DNA from: Fuerstiella sp.
GTDB taxonomy: Bacteria > Planctomycetota > Planctomycetia > Planctomycetales > Planctomycetaceae
Length of the DNA: 64,000 bases
Direction of reading: 5' to 3'
NCBI GenBank assembly: GCA_022447225.1
Contig: JAKVAZ010000008.1
Span: 186,001-250,000, forward strand
The first letter of the stretch is position 1. Each line of letters starts with the position of its first letter. Positions 1 through 7,623 of the stretch are shown here, in pieces. The notes under the pieces are model-generated. The model was given only the letters and a program-made list of their open reading frames with translations. It had not been told where the DNA came from and made no database searches. A program made the translations under genes and the position numbers.

Positions 1-1166
1 TTTGTCAATTGCGTGGAGATTTCTGTTTTTAGATTCCACGGGAGAATCAATACGAAGTCCGGACGAAACTGCTCGATCGCATCGGGATGTCTGATCGGAA
101 TGTGGCTGCCGGGCAGGAATCGTCCCTGCTTCGACGGGGCCGCGTCCGCGACGAATGCCAGTAAATCCGGTTTCACTCCGGCATAGTTCAGCAGGGTGTT
201 TCCTTTGGCAGCGGCCCCATAGGCAGCCACCGATTTCCCCTCACGGCGCTGACTGATGAGGAAGTCCAGCAAATCGTTCTTGACCTGATCAGCACGTTGC
301 TGGAACGCCGTATATGTTGTCAGCGAGCGAAGACCTTGCAATTCTTCAGTCGTGACCATTTCGGGTACAGAATTCCCAGTCGGCCTGGGATCGTCGTCGT
401 GGCAGCCAAATACGCGAAGGCTTCCTCCGTGGGTCGATAATTCCTCAACATCAAAGACCCGAAGCCCCGCCCGTTCAAAGAGGTTACTGACGGTAGACAG
501 AGACAGATACGAGAAGTGCTCGTGATAAACTGTGTCGAATTGAGTTTCTTTAATCAGGCACATCAAATGCGGGAACTCCAGCGTGATTACTCCTCCAGGT
601 TTCAGAGTCGACTTCATTCCCGCCGTAAAGTCGTTGATGTCCGGTACATGAGCGTAGACGTTGTTGCCGATGATAAGGTCCGCCTGTTGCCCTCCCTTCG
701 TCAATTTTTCGGCAAGATCCTGCGTGAAGAACTCGCGCAGGACGTGAATTCCAAGCGTCTCAGCGGCATCGGCAGTGCCCGATGTAGGTTCAATTCCAAG
801 ACACGGGATGCCGGCCTCAACAAAGTTGCGCAACAGGTATCCGTCATTTGACGCGATCTCCAGCACTAAACTGTCGGCACTGAGTTCGAAACGTTCGATC
901 ACCATTCGTGAATATCGTGCTGCGTGTTCGAGCCACGATACTGAGACTGAAGAGAAATAGGCATAGTCATCACGAAATAATTCAGCGGGTCGAGCATAGT
1001 CTTCTGTCTGAACCAGCCAGCATTCAGCACAGACTTTTAGTTTCAGGGGGAAGTATGTCTCCGGCTGGCCGAGCTCCTCAGGTTTCAGGTAGGCATTTGA
1101 AAACGGCGCAAACCCCAGATCAAGAAATGTGTGTTCAAGCGGAGCGGAGCAGTGACGGCAATTCAC
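1..1166 (-). CDS. Sugar C-methyltransferase (TylCIII-like), C-terminus off the left edge
   Basis: SAM-dependent C-methyltransferase acting on an NDP-4-keto-6-deoxyhexose, usually at C3. It has the three-part layout of the family: an N-terminal zinc site with two CxxC pairs (NCRHC at residues 2-6, VCAEC near 45), a Rossmann domain with SAM motif VLEIASNDGY, the catalytic-region signature YHEHFSY, and a C-terminal domain with AAYGAAAKGNTLLNY. 388 codons are visible, close to the usual full length of about 405-410, so only the last residues are missing. The start is taken as GTG at 1166: its GTGA overlaps the stop of the epimerase gene by 4 nt and it leads straight into the zinc motif; no better ATG is seen. 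It is the last visible gene of the rfbF-rfbG-rfbC set, so the substrate is probably the CDP-linked 4-keto sugar made by those enzymes. The exact carbon methylated is inferred. Confidence 0.87.
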   Translation of the reverse strand, partial: MNCRHCSAPLEHTFLDLGFAPFSNAYLKPEELGQPETYFPLKLKVCAECWLVQTEDYARPAELFRDDYAYFSSVSVSWLEHAARYSRMVIERFELSADSLVLEIASNDGYLLRNFVEAGIPCLGIEPTSGTADAAETLGIHVLREFFTQDLAEKLTKGGQQADLIIGNNVYAHVPDINDFTAGMKSTLKPGGVITLEFPHLMCLIKETQFDTVYHEHFSYLSLSTVSNLFERAGLRVFDVEELSTHGGSLRVFGCHDDDPRPTGNSVPEMVTTEELQGLRSLTTYTAFQQRADQVKNDLLDFLISQRREGKSVAAYGAAAKGNTLLNYAGVKPDLLAFVADAAPSKQGRFLPGSHIPIRHPDAIEQFRPDFVLILPWNLKTEISTQLT

Positions 1167-1717
1167 AATGAAACTCCGTCAAACGATGAGTCTTCCATCA
1201 ATGCATGGGACTGATCTCGATCCGAAAGATCGCCCACTTCCATTGGCCAGTTGATTCCAACCAGCGGATCATTGAACCGAATTCCACCTTCTGCCTCAGG
1301 TTGATACGCGGCCGTGTGCAGATAGAGCAGCTCGCTGGATGGAGCGAGAACCTGAAAACCGTGTGCGAATCCCTCTGGGATGACCGCCATTTTGTTGTCG
1401 GATTCCGTCAGTGTTTCGGAGTGCCATTTGAGAAACGTCGGAGACCCCGTCCGAAGATCGAGAGCAACGTCCCACACAGATCCGCGGATGCAGCGAATTA
1501 ACTTCATTTCCGCGTGAGGCGGACGCTGAAAGTGCAAACCTCGAACCGCGCCCTGTGTTTCTGTCCGTGAACGGTTGATTTGGATAATTCGTCGGTGTCC
1601 AAGAATCTCCGAAAGTTCCTCTTCACAAAACCAACGTGTGAACACACCACGATGGTCGCCCAATGATTCTGATTCGACGATCCTGACGCCATCCAGTTGA
1701 GTCGGGATAATTTTCAT
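1163..1717 (-). CDS. rfbC: dTDP-4-dehydrorhamnose 3,5-epimerase-like sugar epimerase
   Basis: A cupin-fold RmlC/RfbC-family epimerase of 184 residues, the normal family length. It epimerises 4-keto-6-deoxy nucleotide sugars at C3 and/or C5. Visible family residues are the catalytic His in RGLHFQ, the Lys in EMKLIRCIRGSVWDVALDLR, the proton-donating Tyr region LLYLHTAAY, and the C-terminal GGIRFNDPL block. An in-frame ATG 12 nt further upstream exists, but the start at 1717 forms an ATGA overlap with the rfbG stop and gives the canonical MKIIPT beginning. Because the nucleotide-sugar genes next door are CDP-specific (rfbF, rfbG) rather than rmlA and rmlB, the true substrate is probably CDP-4-keto-6-deoxyglucose, not the dTDP sugar implied by the family name. 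Translationally coupled on both sides. Confidence 0.9.
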   Translation of the reverse strand: MKIIPTQLDGVRIVESESLGDHRGVFTRWFCEEELSEILGHRRIIQINRSRTETQGAVRGLHFQRPPHAEMKLIRCIRGSVWDVALDLRTGSPTFLKWHSETLTESDNKMAVIPEGFAHGFQVLAPSSELLYLHTAAYQPEAEGGIRFNDPLVGINWPMEVGDLSDRDQSHALMEDSSFDGVSL

Positions 1718-2787
1718 CCGGAAGCCCAAACGGTCTTTCGCTCTGTTGCCGCCTTCTGGTACTGAACGATTTGTTCTTCAGTGATGACTCGGGATTCACG
1801 AAGGTACCGGCGATACCAGTCCGCGGTCGCGTTGATCCCTTCGTCGAGCGACCAGATCGGTTCCCACTGTAACTGGTCCTTTGCTTTCGCGGTGTCCAAA
1901 CAAAGCAGCCTGGCTTCGTGCGGCTGCGGCCTGTCAGTAACGTTCCAGGCACACTCGGACAACCGCGACTTGACGGCATGGAGAACGTCAATCACCTGCC
2001 TGTTTCCGGACCGTTCCGGACCAAAATTCCACTCTGTTGCACAATCTCGATCCTGCTCCAGAAGCCGCTGTCCAACCATCAGATATCCACTCAAACAATC
2101 CAAAACATGTTGCCACGGCCGTGTCGCATGGGGAGATCGGATTTCAACAACATCTCCCCGTACGGCTGCCCGGATGAGATCCGGAATCAGGCGATCTTCC
2201 GACCAGTCTCCGCCTCCGATGACATTCCCGGCCCGTGCCGTCGCCAGGAGAGGATACTGTGTCCCGGAAAAAAACGACCTGCGATAACTGGCGGCAACGA
2301 GTTCACTGCACGCCTTCGACGCACTGTAGGGATCGTGACCACCCAGGCGATCCGTCTCCCGGTACCCCCAGGCCCATTCTCGGTTCTCATAAACCTTGTC
2401 GGTCGTGACCACGACAATGGCGCGCAGGCTTCCGATTTGTCGACAGGCATCCAGAACGTTCACCAGCCCACCTACGTTGGTAGACCACGTGTCAATTGGT
2501 TTTCGATAGGAACGGCGAACGAGCGCCTGGGCCGCAAGATGGAACACGATCTCCGGAGAGGATTCCGTAATCGCTGCACGTGTACGATCCGGATCTCTAA
2601 TATCCTGCCGAATGTCCGGACAGTCCAGATCGAGAAGGTCCCAGTGATTGGGATCTGTCTCGGGAGACAGACCAATTCCACAGACACGGGCGCCAAGTCT
2701 CTGCAACCAGCAGGTCAGCCAGCTACCTTTGAATCCCGTGTGGCCGGTAACCAGTACTCGTTTTCCGGAATAGATGTTGTTAAACAC
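1714..2787 (-). CDS. rfbG: CDP-glucose 4,6-dehydratase
   Basis: NAD-dependent extended short-chain dehydrogenase that converts CDP-glucose to CDP-4-keto-6-deoxyglucose, the branch point to CDP-deoxy and branched sugars. Motifs: nucleotide-binding RVLVTGHTGFKGSWL near the N-terminus, the VVTTDKVYEN strand carrying the active-site Thr, and the YxxxK catalytic pair in DPYSASKACSEL; then a C-terminal substrate domain (RPWQHVLDCLSGYL). About 357 residues, as expected. The GTG at 2787 is preferred over an upstream GTG at 2796 because it gives the family start FNNIYSGKRVLVTG and shares one base with the rfbF stop (TAGTG). The rfbG name is secure because GHTGFKGSWL together with the adjacent cytidylyltransferase separates it from RmlB. 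Confidence 0.93.
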   Translation of the reverse strand: MFNNIYSGKRVLVTGHTGFKGSWLTCWLQRLGARVCGIGLSPETDPNHWDLLDLDCPDIRQDIRDPDRTRAAITESSPEIVFHLAAQALVRRSYRKPIDTWSTNVGGLVNVLDACRQIGSLRAIVVVTTDKVYENREWAWGYRETDRLGGHDPYSASKACSELVAASYRRSFFSGTQYPLLATARAGNVIGGGDWSEDRLIPDLIRAAVRGDVVEIRSPHATRPWQHVLDCLSGYLMVGQRLLEQDRDCATEWNFGPERSGNRQVIDVLHAVKSRLSECAWNVTDRPQPHEARLLCLDTAKAKDQLQWEPIWSLDEGINATADWYRRYLRESRVITEEQIVQYQKAATERKTVWASG

Positions 2788-3560
2788 TATTTCCACGACT
2801 TCCAGGGAGCATTACCCGAATCCCAGAGCTCTTCCAGCAGGTTCTTTTCACGAAGTGTATCCATGGGTTGCCAGAACCCGGGATGAAAGTGGGCTCTCAG
2901 CTGATCCTGTTCTGCCAATTTAACGAGACTGGCGGACTCCCAGCTTGTACGATCACCATCGATCAAATCGATGACATGCGGTGACAGCACAAAGAAACCG
3001 CCGTTAATCCATCCACCTTCCCCCTCAGGCTTCTCTGCAAATCGCAGGACCTTCTCATCCCTGAACTCGATCGCCCCGTAGCGGCCCGGCGGCTGCACGG
3101 CCGTAAGCGTCGCTAACCTCCCGTGCCGCTGGTGAAAAGCAATCAGTTCACCAAGATCAACGTCTGAAACACCGTCTCCATATGTCAGACAGAACGCGGC
3201 GTCATCCTGAATATACTGCCGAACTCGTTTCAGCCGTCCTCCCGTCAGTGTCGCATCACCAGTGTCGACGAGTGTGACTTTCCATGGCTCCGCGTGGCGC
3301 TGGTGGACATGCATCTCATTGGATCGCATGTCGAACGTGACATCCGACATGTGCAAAAAATAATTCGCAAAGTACTCCTTGAGGACATAGCCTTTGTAAC
3401 CGCAACAAACGATGAACTCTGTGATCTCGTATGCAGAGTAATGCTTCATAATGTGCCAGAGGATCGGCTTGCCGCCAATCTCGACCATCGGCTTCGGCTT
3501 GATTTGCGTTTCTTCAGAGATTCGCGTGCCCAGCCCGCCCGCCAGGATGACTGCTTTCAC
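2787..3560 (-). CDS. rfbF: Glucose-1-phosphate cytidylyltransferase
   Basis: Transfers CMP from CTP to alpha-D-glucose-1-phosphate, giving CDP-glucose and pyrophosphate. It shows the nucleotidyltransferase loop KAVILAGGLGTRISEET at the very start, the sugar-phosphate motif KPKPMVEIGGKPILWHIM, the metal-binding YGDGVSDVD, and the product-site block EKPEGEGGWINGGFFVL. An ATG at 3599 would give 270 residues, but the GTG at 3560 gives exactly 257 residues, the family length, places the G-loop at the normal distance from the N-terminus, and overlaps the ABC exporter stop as GTGA. Its product feeds RfbG directly downstream. Confidence 0.93.
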   Translation of the reverse strand: MKAVILAGGLGTRISEETQIKPKPMVEIGGKPILWHIMKHYSAYEITEFIVCCGYKGYVLKEYFANYFLHMSDVTFDMRSNEMHVHQRHAEPWKVTLVDTGDATLTGGRLKRVRQYIQDDAAFCLTYGDGVSDVDLGELIAFHQRHGRLATLTAVQPPGRYGAIEFRDEKVLRFAEKPEGEGGWINGGFFVLSPHVIDLIDGDRTSWESASLVKLAEQDQLRAHFHPGFWQPMDTLREKNLLEELWDSGNAPWKSWK

Positions 3561-5314
3561 AATGTGGCCTCCATCGGCTGCTTGATTTCGCGAAGACATC
3601 CGTTCGACAGTTCAAAGAGCACGTCACATTCCCGAAGGGTGCTGGTGCGGTGAGCGATCATCAAGATCGTCATTCCCGGCTGTGAAGTCAGCACCGATGC
3701 AATCACGGCCCGCTCGGTCTTGCTGTCGAGTGCACTTGTGGCTTCGTCTAGCACCAACAGATGGGTTCCTTTGTAGAGAGCCCGGGCAATTCCGATCCGC
3801 TGTCGCTGTCCCCCCGACAGACGGACACCACGTTCACCGACATGGGTTGCGTAACTGTCATCCATGGTTTCAATAAAGTCCGCGATACAGGCCATGCTCG
3901 CGGACTTTCTGAGGCGGTCTTCGTCCACATCAGCGACCGCCACCCCAAAAGCAATATTCTCTCGAAAGGATGAATCTGTCAGATAAATGTCCTGAGCCAC
4001 GTGTGATACGTTTTGGCGCCACGCAGCACGGCTCGAAGCATCAATCTCAGTTCCGTCGATGGATAAAATTCCCTGAGAAGGCTCGAGCAACCCCATAATG
4101 ATGTCGATCAGCGTACTCTTTCCGCTCCCGGTCGCCCCCATAAAACCGACAACCTGGCCTTTGAGAACTCTGAGATCGACGTCGATCAATATCTCTTGAG
4201 AGTCTCCGTATGCGAATGAGACCCCGCGTAATTCAATGGTGGACTCGAAACGAATTGGAGTAGCTTCGCTGTCTGTCTGTTCGGCCACAGGTTGTATGAC
4301 GAACTGCACAACGTCTCGAAGCACTTCACGATGCCCATGAATGTATGCCAGTCCACGATACATTTGCTGAACCAGCGGCATCAGACGCTGTGCCCCCATC
4401 ACGATTGCACCGATTACAGGAATTGCCGACAAAAGACCACCGGGACGCAGACTGATTTGGTACGCGACAGTTCCTATCAGGACCATACCCAGTGCTTCGA
4501 CGGCGAAACGCGGTGATGGCATGATGGTGTTGTTGCTCGCGGCGGCAATTCGCATACGGCGGTCTGTCTTGTTAAACCGATCAATGAAAACTCCGTGAGA
4601 ACGATCGAGGAGCACGTCTCGAATGGCACCAAGGCCTTCCTGCACGGCCTGAATTCTCTCGGTGTAAGAACGATTCATGACTGCGCTGTTACCAATGAGT
4701 TGTGGCCGGGTGAGTGCCGAAATACAGCCGTAGACAGCGCCCAGTCCGAACAGTGTCACCAGAGCCACCGTGGGGGCGATGTAGATCAGCGCAGACACAA
4801 TTGCGACGGCCATGAGGCCGGCACTCACCGAATTGAGTGAATAAGACAGCACATGGGCGACCGCATCCACCTTTCCCATCGCGCCAACAATCTCACTGCT
4901 GTTACGACCGACGTGCACGCGATAGTCCTGAAGCAGCGACCGGCGATAGACTTCGGCCCCAATTTCATGGACAAGCGCAGCATTTACGCGGGCTGTGGCA
5001 AAAATCGTGGCGAAGCGAACCACTCCCGCAAGAACGGCTGCGACTCCGAAGAGAACGGTCAGTTGCCAGCGCAGATCACCGGCGTCCAACGCAAAGGATT
5101 CGACAACCCAGCCAACCACCGGTTGTTGCACAGCATCGTCCGGCGTTGCCAAAATTGAAAGGAACGGAATGACCGCACCCAGACTGAGCACTTCGGCCAG
5201 CGCACTGGTGAGCATTAATCCAATCAACCCGACCAGTTGAAGTCTGCGAACGCTTCGAACACTCGAAATGAGTGCAGTGACGTCCTGAATGACTGAGTTC
5301 GTAACAGGTCGCAT
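3557..5314 (-). CDS. ABC exporter, fused permease and ATPase (MsbA/Wzk type)
   Basis: Half-size exporter with six predicted membrane spans in the N-terminal half (first span QLVGLIGLMLTSALAEVLSL) and one nucleotide-binding domain. Walker A is GATGSGKST, the signature LSGGQRQR, Walker B LLVLDEATSALD and the H-loop IAHRTSTL. It should act as a dimer in the inner membrane. In an operon of glycosyltransferases it is the best candidate to flip a lipid-linked saccharide, as Wzk/PglK does, since no Wzx or Wzm/Wzt is visible. The frame is open to an ATG at 5389, but ATG 5314 puts the first span at the usual 25-30 residues from the start and follows, after 4 nt, the stop of a 24-codon ORF (see 5319-5393). 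Product 585 aa from 5314, 610 from 5389. Confidence 0.88.
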   Translation of the reverse strand: MRPVTNSVIQDVTALISSVRSVRRLQLVGLIGLMLTSALAEVLSLGAVIPFLSILATPDDAVQQPVVGWVVESFALDAGDLRWQLTVLFGVAAVLAGVVRFATIFATARVNAALVHEIGAEVYRRSLLQDYRVHVGRNSSEIVGAMGKVDAVAHVLSYSLNSVSAGLMAVAIVSALIYIAPTVALVTLFGLGAVYGCISALTRPQLIGNSAVMNRSYTERIQAVQEGLGAIRDVLLDRSHGVFIDRFNKTDRRMRIAAASNNTIMPSPRFAVEALGMVLIGTVAYQISLRPGGLLSAIPVIGAIVMGAQRLMPLVQQMYRGLAYIHGHREVLRDVVQFVIQPVAEQTDSEATPIRFESTIELRGVSFAYGDSQEILIDVDLRVLKGQVVGFMGATGSGKSTLIDIIMGLLEPSQGILSIDGTEIDASSRAAWRQNVSHVAQDIYLTDSSFRENIAFGVAVADVDEDRLRKSASMACIADFIETMDDSYATHVGERGVRLSGGQRQRIGIARALYKGTHLLVLDEATSALDSKTERAVIASVLTSQPGMTILMIAHRTSTLRECDVLFELSNGCLREIKQPMEATL

Positions 5315-5318
5315 GTAC

Positions 5319-5393
5319 TTAGCTTGCCGGTATTTCCTCGGATTCAGGGCCGTTCGGAAGACGGACCGGATACGTGTTGTAGATGTCATTCAT
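5319..5393 (-). CDS. Possible 24-codon coupling ORF between deacetylase and ABC exporter
   Basis: ATG at 5393 overlaps the deacetylase stop codon as ATGA, the same junction used throughout this operon. It reads 24 codons (beginning MNDIYNTYPVRL, ending EEIPAS) to a TAA at 5319, four bases before the ATG at 5314 of the ABC exporter. It overlaps, in another frame, the extra N-terminus the exporter would have if started at 5389. No similarity to any known peptide is recognised. It may serve only to carry ribosomes to the exporter start, or be a chance ORF. Confidence 0.3.
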   Translation of the reverse strand: MNDIYNTYPVRLPNGPESEEIPAS

Positions 5394-6373
5394 ATAGTCG
5401 AACAGGTCTGTTCCGACTGATCGCAGGCAGTGGCGTCCAGCATTTTCGTCATAGCTGACATGGAGTAGTTCTCCAGAAGTCCCTGCTTACGGAGTCGGTC
5501 GGCATGGACTAACACGTCCCTGATCCCGTGGATCAGTTCGCTCGACCTCACGCCCAGATTGAACGGATGAGTCCATAAGTGAAAAACCCCTCGCTTGTCG
5601 GCCGCCAGATTGATCCCTTTGATTGCCCGCGCAACACGGTCAGCAACTGATATCCAGCGTCCCACACTGCGAAAAGACGGATAGAACTGGCTGGAGGGAA
5701 TAACCCAAAGTCCGTCAGAATCCCGGGTGGGATATCGAACTGACGGCGACTGCCGCATTCGCGTGGAAGCGAGACGTCCCACGGCCTTGAGTGATTTTGT
5801 TGGCAGGTGCTCAAACCAGCCGGCTTCAGGACCCCGGTAACATTCAAACCCGTGCCGGCGCAGCAAATCAAAGTGAGCCATATAGTGCTTTGGAAAGATG
5901 AATGACCGAGGACGTGGCAACCCAAGTGATTCGAATAGCTCGACGCTTCGCACCAGCTCAATATCGAATTGATTACGTCCGTCATCCGTATCCTGGACGA
6001 ATGCATGTGTCAGTGTATGGCAGCCAATATCCTGAGCGGGCGCAGCCGACTGCAGCAGTTCCAGAACGTCGTTGGCATACCAGTGAGGATGCGACCGACA
6101 ATCGCCCAGGGGCACATCATCGAATTGCGGATCGGCAAGCCATGGATGTCGAGTTGCTCCTCCGAGAAACAACCCCCCAACCACGACCCAGGTGGCTGAA
6201 ACGTCAAATTCCCTGAACAGCGAGAGTAGATCCTGAATCGCCGGACGCGTTCCCTCAAGATCGCAGTCAATACGTCCGTCCCAATGACGTCCGCGCGTCC
6301 CCCATGCAAGTTCGAAGTCCATTGAGACGACAAAAGCTCCTGTCCGGAGCTCCACCGGAGGGCTCAACTTCAT
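5390..6373 (-). CDS. Polysaccharide deacetylase family protein (NodB fold)
   Basis: A 327-residue carbohydrate esterase 4-like protein predicted to remove N-acetyl (or related) groups from a glycan or its lipid-linked precursor. The metal-site aspartate strand is AFVVSMDFELAWGTRG near the N-terminus; the histidine pair is in IGCHTLTHAF (HxxxH type); the following barrel strands include RSFIFPKHY and the C-terminal FHLWTHPFNL. No signal peptide is evident, so it probably works on the cytoplasmic face. ATG 6373 is chosen over ATG 6391 because it makes an ATGA overlap with the ATP-grasp gene. Specific substrate unknown; the operon context supports exopolysaccharide modification. Confidence 0.85.
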   Translation of the reverse strand: MKLSPPVELRTGAFVVSMDFELAWGTRGRHWDGRIDCDLEGTRPAIQDLLSLFREFDVSATWVVVGGLFLGGATRHPWLADPQFDDVPLGDCRSHPHWYANDVLELLQSAAPAQDIGCHTLTHAFVQDTDDGRNQFDIELVRSVELFESLGLPRPRSFIFPKHYMAHFDLLRRHGFECYRGPEAGWFEHLPTKSLKAVGRLASTRMRQSPSVRYPTRDSDGLWVIPSSQFYPSFRSVGRWISVADRVARAIKGINLAADKRGVFHLWTHPFNLGVRSSELIHGIRDVLVHADRLRKQGLLENYSMSAMTKMLDATACDQSEQTCSTI

Positions 6374-7578
6374 GGATTCGACGTCTCGCATTTGTTTCGC
6401 TGTGATTTCCCAAATGTCCTTTGAAAGAGTCGTCCTGCATAGTACGCCGGACTTGCAAAGAACGGTCCCGGGTCACGCAGAGTACCAACCGCTCCGTGAT
6501 TGGCGGGTGAAAACGTTGACAACAATGACAGAGGAGAAATGTCGCGTTTTCGCAGGTGATGCCTCCACGTGAGTAGATCCTTTTCCCAAAAACACCACCG
6601 TGTTCCGTCCTTTTGCGGTGCAGCCGGCGGGACCGGACGACCAGTGAGATCCAGACAGGCTCCATGCAGGAGATTGACACCCGACGCGCTGGCCAGGTGA
6701 AACCACAGTGTAGGACGTGGATTGACCTCAATCATTTTAAAGACGCCGTCACGTTCATCAAATTTGAACTCTGTGCCACAGATGCCTCGAAAGTCCGCGC
6801 GCTCGACAAACTCCCAGCTGAGCTCCGCGACTTCTTCACGAAACCGGGCCGTTGCTAAAGAAGCAGACCCAAAGTCAGGAGGATGCTGACGCGTCTTTTC
6901 GGCGACAAAACAATAATCACGGTTTCCGTCAACCCCCCGGTAAATCGCGGCCACATAAATGTTTCGTTCGGGCCCCGGGATCAACTCCTGAACCATCAGC
7001 TCGCCACAGTCGTCAGCAAGCCCGTCGACCAGTTTCCGCAGGTCACTCATCGAATCCACAACCAGAAGTTTCCGCCCGTGCAGGCGATCGCGCCATAGAT
7101 GCCCCAGAACCGGCTTCAACAACAGTGGAAACCTGCGACCCTCTGCAGCCGCTAATACATCCTCGGAAGATTTGGGAAAAGCAGTATCCGCTGTCGCCAT
7201 GCCAATGTCGTCGCACAACTTCGCAAACGACTCCTTGTGTACCAGCTTTGAAGCCGTGCCATCGGTGATGGCTCTATAGACAACAACTTCCCCATCGATC
7301 ACTTTCGGTGAATTCGCCAGCGCCAGAATCATCGAGTCACTTGTGGGAATGACAAGTGGTTTCACGCGTTCTTCGGCAGCGAGTTCCAACACGCTGTCGA
7401 CAACTTGTTCCGGAGATGAACCCAGAATCGGACTCCCAAACCGATACCGACTTCGGAAGGCATGACGTCGGCTGTCCACGTCGCCTACACGGCAACGCAC
7501 CCCATGAGGTCCCAGCGCACGCAGCACCGCTAAACCCGTTGGCGAAGCCCCAAGTACAAATACCGTCGGAAAAGTCAT
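6370..7578 (-). CDS. ATP-grasp family ligase
   Basis: 402 residues. The N-terminus is a Rossmann-like pre-ATP-grasp domain (TVFVLGASPTGLAVLRALG); the middle carries ATP-grasp elements (FPLLLKPVLGHLWRDR, LMVQELIPGPERNIY) and the metal-binding GTEFKFDERDGVFKMIEVNPRP with the diagnostic E-x-N. It resembles carbamoyl-phosphate-synthase-like and D-aspartate-ligase-like ATP-grasp proteins found in polysaccharide clusters. The chemistry expected is ATP-dependent formation of an amide or similar bond through an acyl-phosphate, perhaps attaching an amino acid to a sugar. The substrate cannot be read from sequence. It is coupled by ATGA to the deacetylase downstream, which suggests that the two act on the same glycan group. 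Confidence 0.82.
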   Translation of the reverse strand: MTFPTVFVLGASPTGLAVLRALGPHGVRCRVGDVDSRRHAFRSRYRFGSPILGSSPEQVVDSVLELAAEERVKPLVIPTSDSMILALANSPKVIDGEVVVYRAITDGTASKLVHKESFAKLCDDIGMATADTAFPKSSEDVLAAAEGRRFPLLLKPVLGHLWRDRLHGRKLLVVDSMSDLRKLVDGLADDCGELMVQELIPGPERNIYVAAIYRGVDGNRDYCFVAEKTRQHPPDFGSASLATARFREEVAELSWEFVERADFRGICGTEFKFDERDGVFKMIEVNPRPTLWFHLASASGVNLLHGACLDLTGRPVPPAAPQKDGTRWCFWEKDLLTWRHHLRKRDISPLSLLSTFSPANHGAVGTLRDPGPFFASPAYYAGRLFQRTFGKSQRNKCETSNP

Positions 7579-7623
7579 ATGAGCCCCGTGCCCCGACTCA
7601 CTTTGAAGACCCGATGCCGTTGT

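Noticed and set aside
1918-2886. 322-codon plus-strand ORF
   Set aside because: Entirely antisense to rfbG, whose motifs are unambiguous.
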